The position numbers and the translations under genes are program-made. Positions 8,460 to 17,052 of a stretch of 51,594 nt of DNA are shown piece after piece; the first letter of the stretch is position 1, and the number at the start of each line of letters is the position of its first letter. The notes under the pieces are model-generated. The model had not been told where the DNA came from and made no database searches. It was given only the letters and a program-made list of their open reading frames with translations. Source of the DNA: Actinomycetota bacterium (lineage in GTDB: Bacteria; Actinomycetota; Actinomycetes; Actinomycetales; Microbacteriaceae); NCBI GenBank assembly GCA_005778835.1, contig SXMG01000046.1:1-51594 (forward strand), given 5' to 3'.

Positions 8460-8493
8460 GTCGGGGTCGCGGGCGATGCCGCGCGACCCCGAC
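8460..8493. terminator. Probable bidirectional terminator hairpin
   Basis: Perfect 12-base arms GTCGGGGTCGCG (8460-8471) and CGCGACCCCGAC (8482-8493) around a 10-base loop, between the convergent lipid kinase and xylanase genes. There is no U-tract, as is common in high-GC actinobacteria. Confidence 0.7.
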
Positions 8494-8506
8494 AGAATCG
8501 ATGCGC

Positions 8507-11500
8507 TCAGGCGGCGGATTTGCGCCGCACCGCCCGGCCGCCGCGCCCCACCACGAGCCCTCCGATGAGCAGCAGCAGCGCTGCGAGCGCCACCGAGAGC
8601 AGGTGGGTCGTGGCTCCTGTCGCCGCGAGTGACCCGTCATCGGTCTCCGGCGCGGCTGCCGCGCCTACGGAGAGCGACACGGAGGCAACCTGCTCGTCGC
8701 CGACGAGCGCGAGGATGAGGTAGTCGCCTGCGGGAACCGCCGCTGGGATCGTCACGACGGCGCTCACCCGGCCGTTCTCGTCTGCCGTGAAGGTGCCGAG
8801 CGAGAGCGGGAACTCGAGAGCCGCCACCGCTCCTGCAGCCGTCGCCATGACCCTGACGCCGCGCACTGAGGCAGACCCGCCGTCATCCGGCACGAGCACG
8901 AGCTCGACCTGCTGCCCCGGCTCGAGACCCTCGAGTGAGAACGAGATCTCGTCGCCCGCCTGCGGGGTACCGTCGCCGATGACGAGCTCAGGCGCAGCAT
9001 CCGGAGCCGCGACCAGCTGCCCGACGCCCCAGCGGGACGTTGACAGATAGCCCTGGCCCGAGGGGTCGGCCCAGTTGCGGATCGACACCCGGTCTCCCTC
9101 GAATCCATCGTTCACTTGGAAGTCGAGACCATGCACCGTTTCCGGGCCCGCTCCGCCCAAGAGGTCGATCGACACCTCGACGAGGTAGCCCGTGCTGGTG
9201 CGAGCCGTCGCCGTCTGGAGGCGAGGCAGCTGGAAGTTCTCGTCGACCGCACCGATGGTGACCCCGTTGTCGGCGTTCACCCGCAGCTGCAGGTCGTCGT
9301 AGCGGTACGAGCCGTTCTTGAAGTTGCCAGAGTCGACGTAGATCTCGACGGAGTCCTTCGTCCAGGGGTCTGTACCCTCCAGGTCGATGACCGGGTCGGT
9401 GACCTCCATGAGCACGTACAGCAGGTTGCCGCGCCACAGGGTGCGCACCTCGGCCGTCGCACCCGCGGTGCCGAAGACCTGCTTGCCGGTCTCGATCACC
9501 GTCGCCTGATCCCAGGCGTCGTCGATCACACCATCGACCACGACCGCGTCGGGGGTCTCGACGATCTCGACGAAGCTGAGCGGTTCGAGCAGCGTGAGGG
9601 TGCCGAGCACGTCCGGCGAGTTCCATGCGGAGCGCACAGACCCGTTGTCGATGATGCGCACGTCGAACAGCACCAGGCTGCCCTCGGTCGCCGCAGTCAG
9701 CGGCACCGCCGCTACGGTCGACCATCCCATTGCGGTGTTGATCTGAGCGTCGTCGCGATCGATGTCGAGGATGGTGTCGCCGACCTGAAGCTGGACGCTG
9801 TCGGAGGCCTGCGGCGTAGCATCCTCGACCTCGACGAGCACGAAGAGCTCATCATCGGCCCAGCGCACCTGGAAGGTCGCCTCGCTCTCGATACGGATGT
9901 CGGGCATCCGCAGCCACTGCGGGTCGTCAGCCTCCGTCACCGTGGCACCGAAGACGTTCGCCGCACGCTGCGGTGCATCGAGTTCGTCGTCGACGACACC
10001 GAAGTACGCGGGCTTCGCCTGCAGTTCAGCGTCGAAGAGCAGCGGTCCGCCGTTCGCCGCGCGCCAGCTGCGGTTGTCAGAGAGACCCCAGACCGTCACG
10101 GAGAACAGTTGGTCGGTCTCCGCATGGAACTCGCGGAAGTCACGGAACGCATCGCGGTAGAAGTAGCCCTGGTCGATGAACAGCGGCGTCGTGTCCGCGC
10201 CAGTCGTCACGTCGAGCTCGGTCACGGCCTGCTTGATGCCGAGGGGCGCGAAGCGCTCGAGCGTTGCGCCGAGGTCATCGACGGGGAACGACAAGCTGAC
10301 GTGCATCTGGTGGCCGATGCCGTCGACCGGCACGTCGCGGTCGAGCAGGCGCTCGAGCAGAGCGAGCATCCGCGTGCCCTTCGGGGTCAACTCGGTGTTG
10401 TAGTCGTTGATGAAGAGCGCGACCGGGCGATCGGCACCCGGTGCCGCGTATTCCTCGTTGAAGGCTTCATCGGCGTACTGGAACGCGAGGTCGATGAAGC
10501 TCTCGCCCAGAATCCTGAACCAGGCGCTGTCGCGCAGCCCACCGGGAGTGTTGTTGCCGTCGCTCACGACTTCGTTGACGACGTCGAACGCGACGATCGG
10601 GTTGCCCGCGCCGTACAGGCCGTACTCGTCGGCGTAGAGCTCGGCGACGTTGAAGATGTGCTCGCGCATGCGGTCGCGCAGTATCTGCCGGTCAGTCTCC
10701 GAGCTGGTGAGCGCTTGACCGCCCGCCGTTTGGAAGAACCAGGCCGGCGTCTGCGCGTGCCACACGAGCGTGTGGCCCCAGACCCGCAGGTCGTTCTCGG
10801 CCGCGAAGTTCATGACAGCGGTCGCATCGGCCGGCGCGATGAACTCGCGAGCACCGTTGTAGAACGCCTCTGGCTTCATCGAGTTCTCGGCCGTGACCTG
10901 CTCGAAGTGCAGGTTCACGAGCTGGTCTTGCGCCCCCGCCGTCTCGCGGGCATCGATCGCGACGCCGACCGGGAAGTCGACGGTGCTCTTGATGGGCGTG
11001 AGGTCGTCTTGGATGACGAGCTCTTCGGCCTGCGCGATCTCGATGTCGTCGATGTAGAACGATGACGTGTTGCCCGCCGCGCCGCCCGCGAAGGCCGTCT
11101 CGAAGTACAGCAGCGCACTGTCGGAGGCGGGGATCGTGAAGCTGCCGGTGAGCTCACGCCACTCCGAGTTCGAGAGGCCGGTCGCCGTCACGAGATTGGT
11201 GTAGCTCGTCGACCCGCCCGTCGTGCTCGCAACGCTCAACACGACCGAGTCGGTCGGCTGGCCCGTCTCGAACCGGACCCAGGCGCTGACCTCGTAGGTG
11301 ACGAGCGGCAGCAGGGCGTCGCTGACGTCGAAGCCGATGCCCTGACCCTGCGAGATGCGGTTCGAGATCAAGGCAGACTGCACGCCATCGTAGGCCTGCA
11401 GCGTGCTGACCGCGACGGTCGCGGCGCCCGAGCCGTCGGCGCGGGGCACCCAGCCGTCGAGCCCGGTCTCGAAGCTCGTCGAGAGAACGACCTCGCCGGG

Positions 11501-12514
11501 TGTGCCGGGATCGCCCGGCTCGCCGTCTCCGCCGCCGTCGCCCGCGAGCTGGCTCAGCACGAGGTCGTCGATGAGGTACGTGTAGGCGCCGGAGAGGTTC
11601 GAGGTGCCGAGATAGAGCTTCGTTCCGGTCGCGTCGGCCGGCACGGCCCACTCGCCCGTGAGGGTGACCCAGTCGTCGTCGGTGACATCGACCGGCGTTC
11701 CTGCATTGGCGTAGCCCGGCACCGAGACCATGCGGAAGCTCGCCGTGCCATCGGTGCCCGCGGAGAGTCGCACACGCATCGAGACCGCGTAGGTCTCGCC
11801 CGGCTGGAGCACTGCGGGTGCAGTCTCGATGCCGTCGTAGTCGTTGACGCGATTCGCGATTTGCAGCACGCCGTTGCCGTCGACGGTCTCGACGGTGTTC
11901 GTCGAGTCGCCGCTGCGCTGCCACGTCGCGCTGAGTGGCCCGGAGAAGTCATCGTCGGACAGCACGGTGAACTCAGGTTCCGGCTCGGGTGCCGTGTCGA
12001 CGAGCGTGAGCACGAGGTCGTCGATGAGGTAGGTGTAGGCGCCCGTGAGGTTCGAGGTGCCGAGGTACAGCTTGGTCCCCGTCGCGTCGACGGGCACAGC
12101 CCATTCGCCCGTGAGGGTGACCCAGTCGTCGTCGGTGACGCTCACCGGGGTGCCCGCGTTCGCGTAGCCCGGTACGGAGACCATGCGGAAGCTCGCCGTG
12201 CCCTCGGTGCCGGCTGCGAGCCGCACGCGCATGGAGACGCGATAGGTCTCGCCCGGCGAGAGCACGCCCGCGGCGGTCTCGATGCCGTCGTAGTCGTTGA
12301 CGCGATTGGCGATTTGCAGCACGCCGTTGCCGTCGATGGTCTCGACGGTGTTCGTCGAGTCGCCGCTGCGCTGCCAGCTCGCACTGAGCGGCCCGGAGAA
12401 GTCATCGGTGGCGATGACCGTGTCGGCGGCGTGAGCGACGGTCAACGGCGTGGCGATGAGGGCCAGCGCGGTGATCGCGACGACGAAACTTTCGAACAGA
12501 CGGGGGCGAGACAT
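8507..12514 (-). CDS. Multidomain cell-wall-anchored GH10 endo-beta-1,4-xylanase
   Basis: 1335 residues. ATG 12514 has AAAGGAG 4 bases upstream. In order: signal peptide (1-29, AHA/AD); two nearly identical CBM22/CBM4_9-like modules (37-169 and 188-320); a Gly/Pro linker; a third, diverged carbohydrate-binding module (about 342-492); the GH10 barrel (about 505-840) with acid/base Glu648 in DVVNEV and nucleophile Glu766 in VTELDV; a CBM9-like stretch (about 850-960); a clear CBM9 module (about 983-1165); an Ig-like region; and a sorting signal LAATG at 1296-1300 followed by a hydrophobic helix and GRGGRAVRRK. LAxTG is the class E sortase motif, so the enzyme is probably displayed on the wall to cut xylan, feeding the sugar ABC operon at 18 kb. 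Confidence 0.95.
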   Translation of the reverse strand: MSRPRLFESFVVAITALALIATPLTVAHAADTVIATDDFSGPLSASWQRSGDSTNTVETIDGNGVLQIANRVNDYDGIETAAGVLSPGETYRVSMRVRLAAGTEGTASFRMVSVPGYANAGTPVSVTDDDWVTLTGEWAVPVDATGTKLYLGTSNLTGAYTYLIDDLVLTLVDTAPEPEPEFTVLSDDDFSGPLSATWQRSGDSTNTVETVDGNGVLQIANRVNDYDGIETAPAVLQPGETYAVSMRVRLSAGTDGTASFRMVSVPGYANAGTPVDVTDDDWVTLTGEWAVPADATGTKLYLGTSNLSGAYTYLIDDLVLSQLAGDGGGDGEPGDPGTPGEVVLSTSFETGLDGWVPRADGSGAATVAVSTLQAYDGVQSALISNRISQGQGIGFDVSDALLPLVTYEVSAWVRFETGQPTDSVVLSVASTTGGSTSYTNLVTATGLSNSEWRELTGSFTIPASDSALLYFETAFAGGAAGNTSSFYIDDIEIAQAEELVIQDDLTPIKSTVDFPVGVAIDARETAGAQDQLVNLHFEQVTAENSMKPEAFYNGAREFIAPADATAVMNFAAENDLRVWGHTLVWHAQTPAWFFQTAGGQALTSSETDRQILRDRMREHIFNVAELYADEYGLYGAGNPIVAFDVVNEVVSDGNNTPGGLRDSAWFRILGESFIDLAFQYADEAFNEEYAAPGADRPVALFINDYNTELTPKGTRMLALLERLLDRDVPVDGIGHQMHVSLSFPVDDLGATLERFAPLGIKQAVTELDVTTGADTTPLFIDQGYFYRDAFRDFREFHAETDQLFSVTVWGLSDNRSWRAANGGPLLFDAELQAKPAYFGVVDDELDAPQRAANVFGATVTEADDPQWLRMPDIRIESEATFQVRWADDELFVLVEVEDATPQASDSVQLQVGDTILDIDRDDAQINTAMGWSTVAAVPLTAATEGSLVLFDVRIIDNGSVRSAWNSPDVLGTLTLLEPLSFVEIVETPDAVVVDGVIDDAWDQATVIETGKQVFGTAGATAEVRTLWRGNLLYVLMEVTDPVIDLEGTDPWTKDSVEIYVDSGNFKNGSYRYDDLQLRVNADNGVTIGAVDENFQLPRLQTATARTSTGYLVEVSIDLLGGAGPETVHGLDFQVNDGFEGDRVSIRNWADPSGQGYLSTSRWGVGQLVAAPDAAPELVIGDGTPQAGDEISFSLEGLEPGQQVELVLVPDDGGSASVRGVRVMATAAGAVAALEFPLSLGTFTADENGRVSAVVTIPAAVPAGDYLILALVGDEQVASVSLSVGAAAAPETDDGSLAATGATTHLLSVALAALLLLIGGLVVGRGGRAVRRKSAA
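11555..11953 (-). repeat. Second copy of tandem CBM22-like module (internal xylanase repeat)
   Basis: Encodes residues 188-320. It aligns without gaps to the first copy; I count about ten or eleven differences over 133 residues. Both run from DDFSGPLSA to YLIDDLVL. Confidence 0.9.
12008..12406 (-). repeat. First copy of tandem CBM22-like module (internal xylanase repeat)
   Basis: Encodes residues 37-169. It is separated from the second copy by an 18-residue Pro/Glu linker. The high DNA identity indicates recent duplication or gene conversion. Confidence 0.9.
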
Positions 12515-12550
12515 GGCGCTCCTTTGCGCAGAACGGTCGGGTTCGCCGTG

Positions 12551-12580
12551 ACTGTAGGCAGATCAGAGTCGCCGGAACAA
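12551..12580 (-). promoter_or_regulatory. Probable xylanase promoter
   Basis: On the minus strand, TTGTTC (12575-12580) and TACAGT (12551-12556) are separated by 18 bases, about 37 bases before the xylanase ATG. This leaves a short leader that contains the AAAGGAG ribosome site. Confidence 0.5.
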
Positions 12581-12603
12581 GCGATTTGTTGTCATTCCCA
12601 ACT

Positions 12604-12669
12604 TAACGTTATCGATCTGTGATCGAAAGTTTTCCGAAACTATCGGAGTTTCGCGGGAGAGCGCTCCCA
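12604..12669. promoter_or_regulatory. Cluster of operator-like palindromes upstream of the xylanase gene
   Basis: Three elements lie between pheA and the xylanase promoter. TAACGTTA (12604-12611) is a perfect palindrome with the central CG typical of LacI sites. CGAAACTATCGGAGTTTCG (12635-12653) is a perfect inverted repeat, and another CGAAA occurs at 12624-12628. GGAGAGCGCTCCCA (12656-12669) differs in two bases from the TGAGAGCGCTCTCA operators of the 18-kb sugar operon. The remaining spacer holds nothing else I can recognise. Confidence 0.55.
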
Positions 12670-12746
12670 CGCTCGTTGCGGGTGCGGCGGAGCCCCGCGA
12701 GCGAGAGGCGCGGCCCGCGCAACCGCGAGACCCGCTGCGGCGAGCG

Positions 12747-13700
12747 CTACGCGTCGGGCTCGCCGCTGAGGATGGCGCGCAACCAGTCGCGAGCATCCGT
12801 GAAGACATCGTCGCCGTACTGCGAGACGACCTCGATCTGGCGGGCATCGGCGCGGGGGTACGAGCCGAGGAAGATGACGTTCGGGCTGAAACGCCGCAGG
12901 CCGAGCAGGGCATCGGCGACGCGCTCGTCGTGCACGTGGCCGTCGAGATCGATGACGAAGCGGTAGCGGCCGAGGGCATCGCCGATGGGGCGCGACTCGA
13001 TGAGGCTCATGTTGACGCCGCGCGTGGCGAACTGCTCGAGCATCTCGAGCAGGCGGCCCGGGGCGTCGTCGGGTAGCTCGGCGATGACGCTCGTCTTGTC
13101 GGCGCCCGTGCGCGCGGGCAGCTCGCGGCTGCGGCTCACGAGCACGAAGCGCGTGACTGCGTTCGGGTTGTCTCCGATGCCGTCCGCCAGTTCGACCAGG
13201 TCGATCAGCTCGGTGATGCCCGGCGGCGCGATCGCGGCCTGAGCGGGCGAGTCGGCCTCGAGCAATCCCTGCGGTGCCGCGACGTTCGAGGCGGAAGGAA
13301 TGTGGCCGTGCGTGGGCAGCGCGCTCTCGAGGTAGCGCCGGCACTGCGCGTAGGCGACCGGATGCGCGGCCACGACCCGTACATCGTCGAGGGTCACGCC
13401 CGGCCGGGCCACGAGCACGAAGTTCACGGGCACGAGGTACTCGCCGATGATGCGCAGACCCGGGATCGTCGCGAGGGCGTCCTGCGTGGCGCTGACCCCG
13501 CCCTCGACCGAGTTCTCGACGGCGATCATGGCGCCGACGCTGCGGCCCTCGATGACATCGTCGAGCGCCTCGCCGACGTTGCTCACGCTGCGCCACTCAG
13601 CGCCCTCGGCCTCGGGCACCTGGGCGAGCGCGTGCCAGGTGAACGTGCCGGCCGGGCCCAGGTAGCTGTACGCCGGGGTCGGGTCGGGCTGCGCGGTCAT
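12747..13700 (-). CDS. pheA: Prephenate dehydratase
   Basis: 317 residues, the length of a monofunctional prephenate dehydratase; it converts prephenate to phenylpyruvate in phenylalanine synthesis. The N-terminal PDT domain shows YLGPAGTFTWHA, VENSVEGGVSATQDAL and NPNAVTRFVLVSR. The C-terminal ACT regulatory domain contains GVNMSLIESRP, the conserved ESRP motif for phenylalanine feedback. The start is ATG 13700, because the longer frame runs into the divergent pgm promoter and a -10 TAGACT lies 7 bases upstream. The region directly before the start forms an 8-bp inverted repeat. Confidence 0.95.
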   Translation of the reverse strand: MTAQPDPTPAYSYLGPAGTFTWHALAQVPEAEGAEWRSVSNVGEALDDVIEGRSVGAMIAVENSVEGGVSATQDALATIPGLRIIGEYLVPVNFVLVARPGVTLDDVRVVAAHPVAYAQCRRYLESALPTHGHIPSASNVAAPQGLLEADSPAQAAIAPPGITELIDLVELADGIGDNPNAVTRFVLVSRSRELPARTGADKTSVIAELPDDAPGRLLEMLEQFATRGVNMSLIESRPIGDALGRYRFVIDLDGHVHDERVADALLGLRRFSPNVIFLGSYPRADARQIEVVSQYGDDVFTDARDWLRAILSGEPDA

Positions 13701-13722
13701 GCTCGGCAGTCTATTGCCGAGC
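13701..13722. promoter_or_regulatory. Inverted repeat covering the pheA -10 box
   Basis: GCTCGGCA and TGCCGAGC are perfect 8-base arms around GTCTAT, abutting the pheA ATG. The minus-strand -10 TAGACT (13708-13713) sits across the left arm and loop. It could be an operator or a 5' hairpin. Confidence 0.5.
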
Positions 13723-13765
13723 ATCCACCCACCCGACCCGCACTGCCCGGTGGTTGGATGGGCAC

Positions 13766-15376
13766 ATGAGCCGAGCCGGAACACCCGCCCAGCCTGCCGA
13801 CCTCGTCGACCTGACCGCGCTGCTCGCGGCGTACTCCGATCGCGTGCCCGACCTCGACGACCCGGCGCAGCGCGTCGTCTTCGGCACGAGCGGGCACCGG
13901 GGCTCGAGCCTCGACGGCGCGTTCACCGACACCCACATCGCCGCCATCACGCAGGCCATCGTCGAGTACCGGGCGTCGCAGGGCACGACCGGGCCCGTGT
14001 TCGTCGGCGCCGACACGCACGCGCTCAGCGCACCCGCGATGCAGACGGCGCTCGAGGTGCTCGCTGCGAACGACGTGACTGCGCTCATCGACACCCACGA
14101 CGACTACGTGCCGACGCCCGCGCTGAGCCACGCCGTCATTCGCCACAATCGCGACGCCACCGCGAAAGCAGACGGCATCGTCATCACCCCGAGCCACAAC
14201 CCGCCGCGCGATGGCGGCTTCAAGTCCACCCCTCCGCCCGGCGGGCCCGCCGACTCGGACGCGACGGGCTGGATCGCCGCGCGCGCGAACGAGCTCATCG
14301 CCGCCGGCAGCCGCGAGGTGCGTCGGCAGGCGCAGCTCACGGCCGAGCGGTACGACTACCGCGAGCACTACGTGGCCGATCTCGCGAGCATCCTCGACCT
14401 CGACGCCGTGCGCGCGAGCGGGCTTCGCATCGGGGCCGACCCGCTGGGCGGCGCGAGCGTGAACTACTGGGCGCTCATCGCCGAGAAGTACAGCCTCGAC
14501 CTCACGGTTGTGAACCCGAGCGTCGACGCGCAGTGGGGCTTCATGACGCTCGACTGGGACGAGAAGATCCGCATGGATCCGTCGAGCCCGAGCGCGATGG
14601 CGAGCGTGCTCGCGCGGCGGCACGACTTCGACCTTCTGACGGGTAACGACGCCGACGCCGACCGCCACGGAATCGTCACCCCTGACGCTGGCCTCATGAA
14701 CCCCAACCACTATCTCGCGGTGGCGATCGAGTACCTGTGCACGCATCGCCCCGACTGGCGCGCCGACGCCGCGATCGGAAAGACGCTGGTCTCGTCGACC
14801 ATGATCGACCACGTCGTGGAAGGGCTGGGGCGCAGGCTGTGGGAGGTGCCGGTCGGGTTCAAGTGGTTCGTGCCGGGCCTCATCGACGGCTCGGTCGCGT
14901 TCGGCGGCGAGGAGAGCGCGGGCGCGAGCTTCGTGCGCCGTGACGGCACCGTCTGGACGACCGACAAAGACGGCATTCTGCTGGCCCTGCTGGCCGCCGA
15001 GATCACGGCCGTCACGGGGTCGACACCCTCAGCCCTCTACGCCGGACTCACCGAGCGTTTCGGCTCGCCGGTCTACGAGCGGGTGGATGCTCCTGCCACG
15101 CCTGCGCAGAAGGCAGCGCTCGGCAAGCTCGACGGGGCTGCCATCACGGCCGACACCCTCGCGGGCGACCCCATCACGGCTCGACTGAGCGAGGCCCCCG
15201 GCAACGGTGCTGCGATCGGCGGAGTCAAGGTCGTGACCGAGCGCGCCTGGTTCGCCGCGCGCCCGAGCGGCACTGAAGACGTCTACAAGATCTACGCCGA
15301 GTCGTTCGCGGGCGACGATCATCTGCGTCTCGTGCAGCAGGAGGCCAAGGCGATCGTGGATGGTGCCCTTGGCTGA
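13766..15376 (+). CDS. pgm: Phosphoglucomutase (alpha-D-glucose phosphate-specific)
   Basis: 536 residues, close to the E. coli Pgm type. It interconverts glucose 1-phosphate and glucose 6-phosphate. The N-terminal FGTSGHRG motif is present; phosphoserine Ser143 lies in TPSHNPPRDGG; the Mg loop GNDADADRHG has Asp295, Asp297 and Asp299; sugar recognition FGGEESAGAS and phosphate-binding RPSGTEDVYKIY follow. ATG 13766 is preferred over TTG 13754 because TTGGAT then becomes a weak -10 box 6 bases upstream. The last 17 bases overlap the MalY-type gene. Confidence 0.95.
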   Translation: MSRAGTPAQPADLVDLTALLAAYSDRVPDLDDPAQRVVFGTSGHRGSSLDGAFTDTHIAAITQAIVEYRASQGTTGPVFVGADTHALSAPAMQTALEVLAANDVTALIDTHDDYVPTPALSHAVIRHNRDATAKADGIVITPSHNPPRDGGFKSTPPPGGPADSDATGWIAARANELIAAGSREVRRQAQLTAERYDYREHYVADLASILDLDAVRASGLRIGADPLGGASVNYWALIAEKYSLDLTVVNPSVDAQWGFMTLDWDEKIRMDPSSPSAMASVLARRHDFDLLTGNDADADRHGIVTPDAGLMNPNHYLAVAIEYLCTHRPDWRADAAIGKTLVSSTMIDHVVEGLGRRLWEVPVGFKWFVPGLIDGSVAFGGEESAGASFVRRDGTVWTTDKDGILLALLAAEITAVTGSTPSALYAGLTERFGSPVYERVDAPATPAQKAALGKLDGAAITADTLAGDPITARLSEAPGNGAAIGGVKVVTERAWFAARPSGTEDVYKIYAESFAGDDHLRLVQQEAKAIVDGALG

Positions 15377-16556
15377 GCAGGGGGGTCGTGCGGCGCTGTT
15401 CGCCGAGTGGGATGCGCTGACGGTCGAGCAGCTTCATGCCCGCGGCAGCATGAAGTGGAGCCTCTTCCCGAACACGATCGGCGCGTGGGTCGCCGAGAGC
15501 GACCTCGGCACAGCACCCGAGGTGACGCGGGCCCTGCACGCCGCCATCGATGCCGGAACCCTGGGCTACCTGCCGCGCGCGGTCGGGGCCGAACTGGGTC
15601 GCGCGACCTCGCAGTGGATGCTCGACCGCTTCGACTGGCAGGTGCCGCCGAGCCGTGTGCACGCCGTCGGCGACGTCATCGCAGGGCTCGACGCAGCGAT
15701 CGTGCACTACTCCCGACCGGGCTCGGCCGTCATCGTGCCGACACCGGCATACATGCCGTTCTTGACGGTTCCAGGCATGCACGGCCGCGCCGTCATCGAG
15801 GTGCCCCTCGCCGTCGACGGCGAGCGCGAGGTGCTCGACCTCGAGGCGATCGACCGCGAGCTGGCGGCCGGTGCCGGGCTCGTCGTGCTGTGCAACCCGC
15901 TCAACCCCGGCGGGCGCGTGTTCGACAAGGCCGAGCTCATCGCCTTCTCCGAGGTCGTCGAACGGCACGGCGCGCGGGTCTTCGCCGACGAGGTGCACGC
16001 GCCGATCGTGTTCGGCGGCGCGCGCCACGTGCCGTACGCGAGCGTGAGCACCGCGGCGGCGGCACACAGCATCACGACCACGAGTGCCTCGAAGGCGTGG
16101 AATCTGCCCGGCACGAAGGCTGCCCAGCTCATCACGACCAACGACGCCGACGAGCAGACCTGGCAGGCGCTCGGCCCCATGGCCGGTCACGGTGCGAGCA
16201 CACTCGGCGTCATCGCCAACACGGCCGCCTACCGCGACGGCTGCGACTGGCTCGACGCGACCGTCGCCTACTACGACGCGAACCGCCGCCTGCTGGGCGA
16301 GCTGCTGACCGAGCGACTGCCCGAGGTGGGCTATCGGATGCCCGAGGGCACCTACATCGCCTGGCTCGACGTGTCGCGGCTCGGCCTCGGCGACGACCCT
16401 GCCACGACGATCCGCGAACGGGCGGGGCTCGCAGTGACCGACGGGCGCGCGTGCGGCGCGGCGGGTGCTGGACATGTGCGCCTCATCCTCGCCACCCCGC
16501 GCCCGATCGTCGAGCAGATCGTCGACGCGCTCGTGCGCGCAGCGCAGCCGGGCTAG
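15360..16556 (+). CDS. MalY/PatB-type PLP-dependent cystathionine beta-lyase or aminotransferase
   Basis: 398 residues, fold-type I PLP enzyme of the MalY/PatB group. It has the N-terminal WVAESDLGTAPEV motif (family: ADMDF), the substrate loop YMPFL, CNPLNPGGRVF, FADEVHAPIVFGG, and the Schiff-base Lys245 in TSASKAWNLPG. Members cleave cystathionine or cysteine S-conjugates, and some act as transaminases or regulators. It overlaps the pgm 3' end by 17 bases, so the two are probably cotranscribed although their roles differ. Start ATG 15360; a GTG at 15363 is also possible. Confidence 0.88.
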   Translation: MVPLAEQGGRAALFAEWDALTVEQLHARGSMKWSLFPNTIGAWVAESDLGTAPEVTRALHAAIDAGTLGYLPRAVGAELGRATSQWMLDRFDWQVPPSRVHAVGDVIAGLDAAIVHYSRPGSAVIVPTPAYMPFLTVPGMHGRAVIEVPLAVDGEREVLDLEAIDRELAAGAGLVVLCNPLNPGGRVFDKAELIAFSEVVERHGARVFADEVHAPIVFGGARHVPYASVSTAAAAHSITTTSASKAWNLPGTKAAQLITTNDADEQTWQALGPMAGHGASTLGVIANTAAYRDGCDWLDATVAYYDANRRLLGELLTERLPEVGYRMPEGTYIAWLDVSRLGLGDDPATTIRERAGLAVTDGRACGAAGAGHVRLILATPRPIVEQIVDALVRAAQPG

Positions 16557-16562
16557 CGCGCG

Positions 16563-17009
16563 TCACGCGCTGGCGCGCGACTCCGCAAAGTCGCGGAAGG
16601 CCTCGAGCGACTTCTGGGTCTCGGCCGGAAAGCTTCGGGAGAAGAGCAGGCCGACCACGCGCATGAACCCGGTGAAGCGGAAGACGTTGCGCTGCTCGAC
16701 GAGCGTCGTGCGAGCATCCACTCGCTCGAAGCGGGTCTCGCACACGTTGTGCACGCCAGCGACCTCGTAGACGACGTTCCATCTCTCGGGCAGCTCGCTG
16801 AACTCGACCGACTCGGTCATGACCGTGGTGCCGTTCCTGCCGCGCCGGAAGATGAGCCGTGACCGTGCGCCCTGCGCGGGCGGCTCGCCGTCGAGAACCT
16901 CGATCGACAGCAGACTGGGTTGCCACTCGGGCCACGTCGAGTAGTCGACGAAGAGTGCTGCGACCGCGTCGCGCTCTGCTGCGACAGTGATGGTGCGCGT
17001 GTAGTCCAT
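16563..17009 (-). CDS. SRPBCC/START-like (polyketide cyclase-type) protein
   Basis: 148 residues with the helix-grip pattern of SRPBCC proteins: an N-terminal strand MDYTRTITVAAERDAVAALFVDYSTWPEWQPSLLSIEVLDG, a curved central sheet, and a long C-terminal helix (about residues 120-145). These small cytosolic proteins bind hydrophobic ligands. No ligand or pathway is suggested by the neighbours. The start is ATG 17009, with TAGCTT 6 bases upstream (leaderless). It is convergent with the MalY-type gene, leaving 6 bases between the stops. Confidence 0.8.
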   Translation of the reverse strand: MDYTRTITVAAERDAVAALFVDYSTWPEWQPSLLSIEVLDGEPPAQGARSRLIFRRGRNGTTVMTESVEFSELPERWNVVYEVAGVHNVCETRFERVDARTTLVEQRNVFRFTGFMRVVGLLFSRSFPAETQKSLEAFRDFAESRASA

Positions 17010-17015
17010 GCGCGA

Positions 17016-17021
17016 AAGCTA
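17016..17021 (-). promoter_or_regulatory. -10 box of leaderless SRPBCC gene
   Basis: TAGCTT on the minus strand, 6 bases before ATG 17009. Confidence 0.55.
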
Positions 17022-17052
17022 GCCCCGCGGGCCGAGTCGCCGCAAGGCTCGC

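Noticed and set aside
9116-11065. 649-codon plus-strand frame inside the xylanase gene
   Set aside because: Antisense shadow. The opposite strand carries an intact signal peptide, GH10 catalytic residues and sorting signal.
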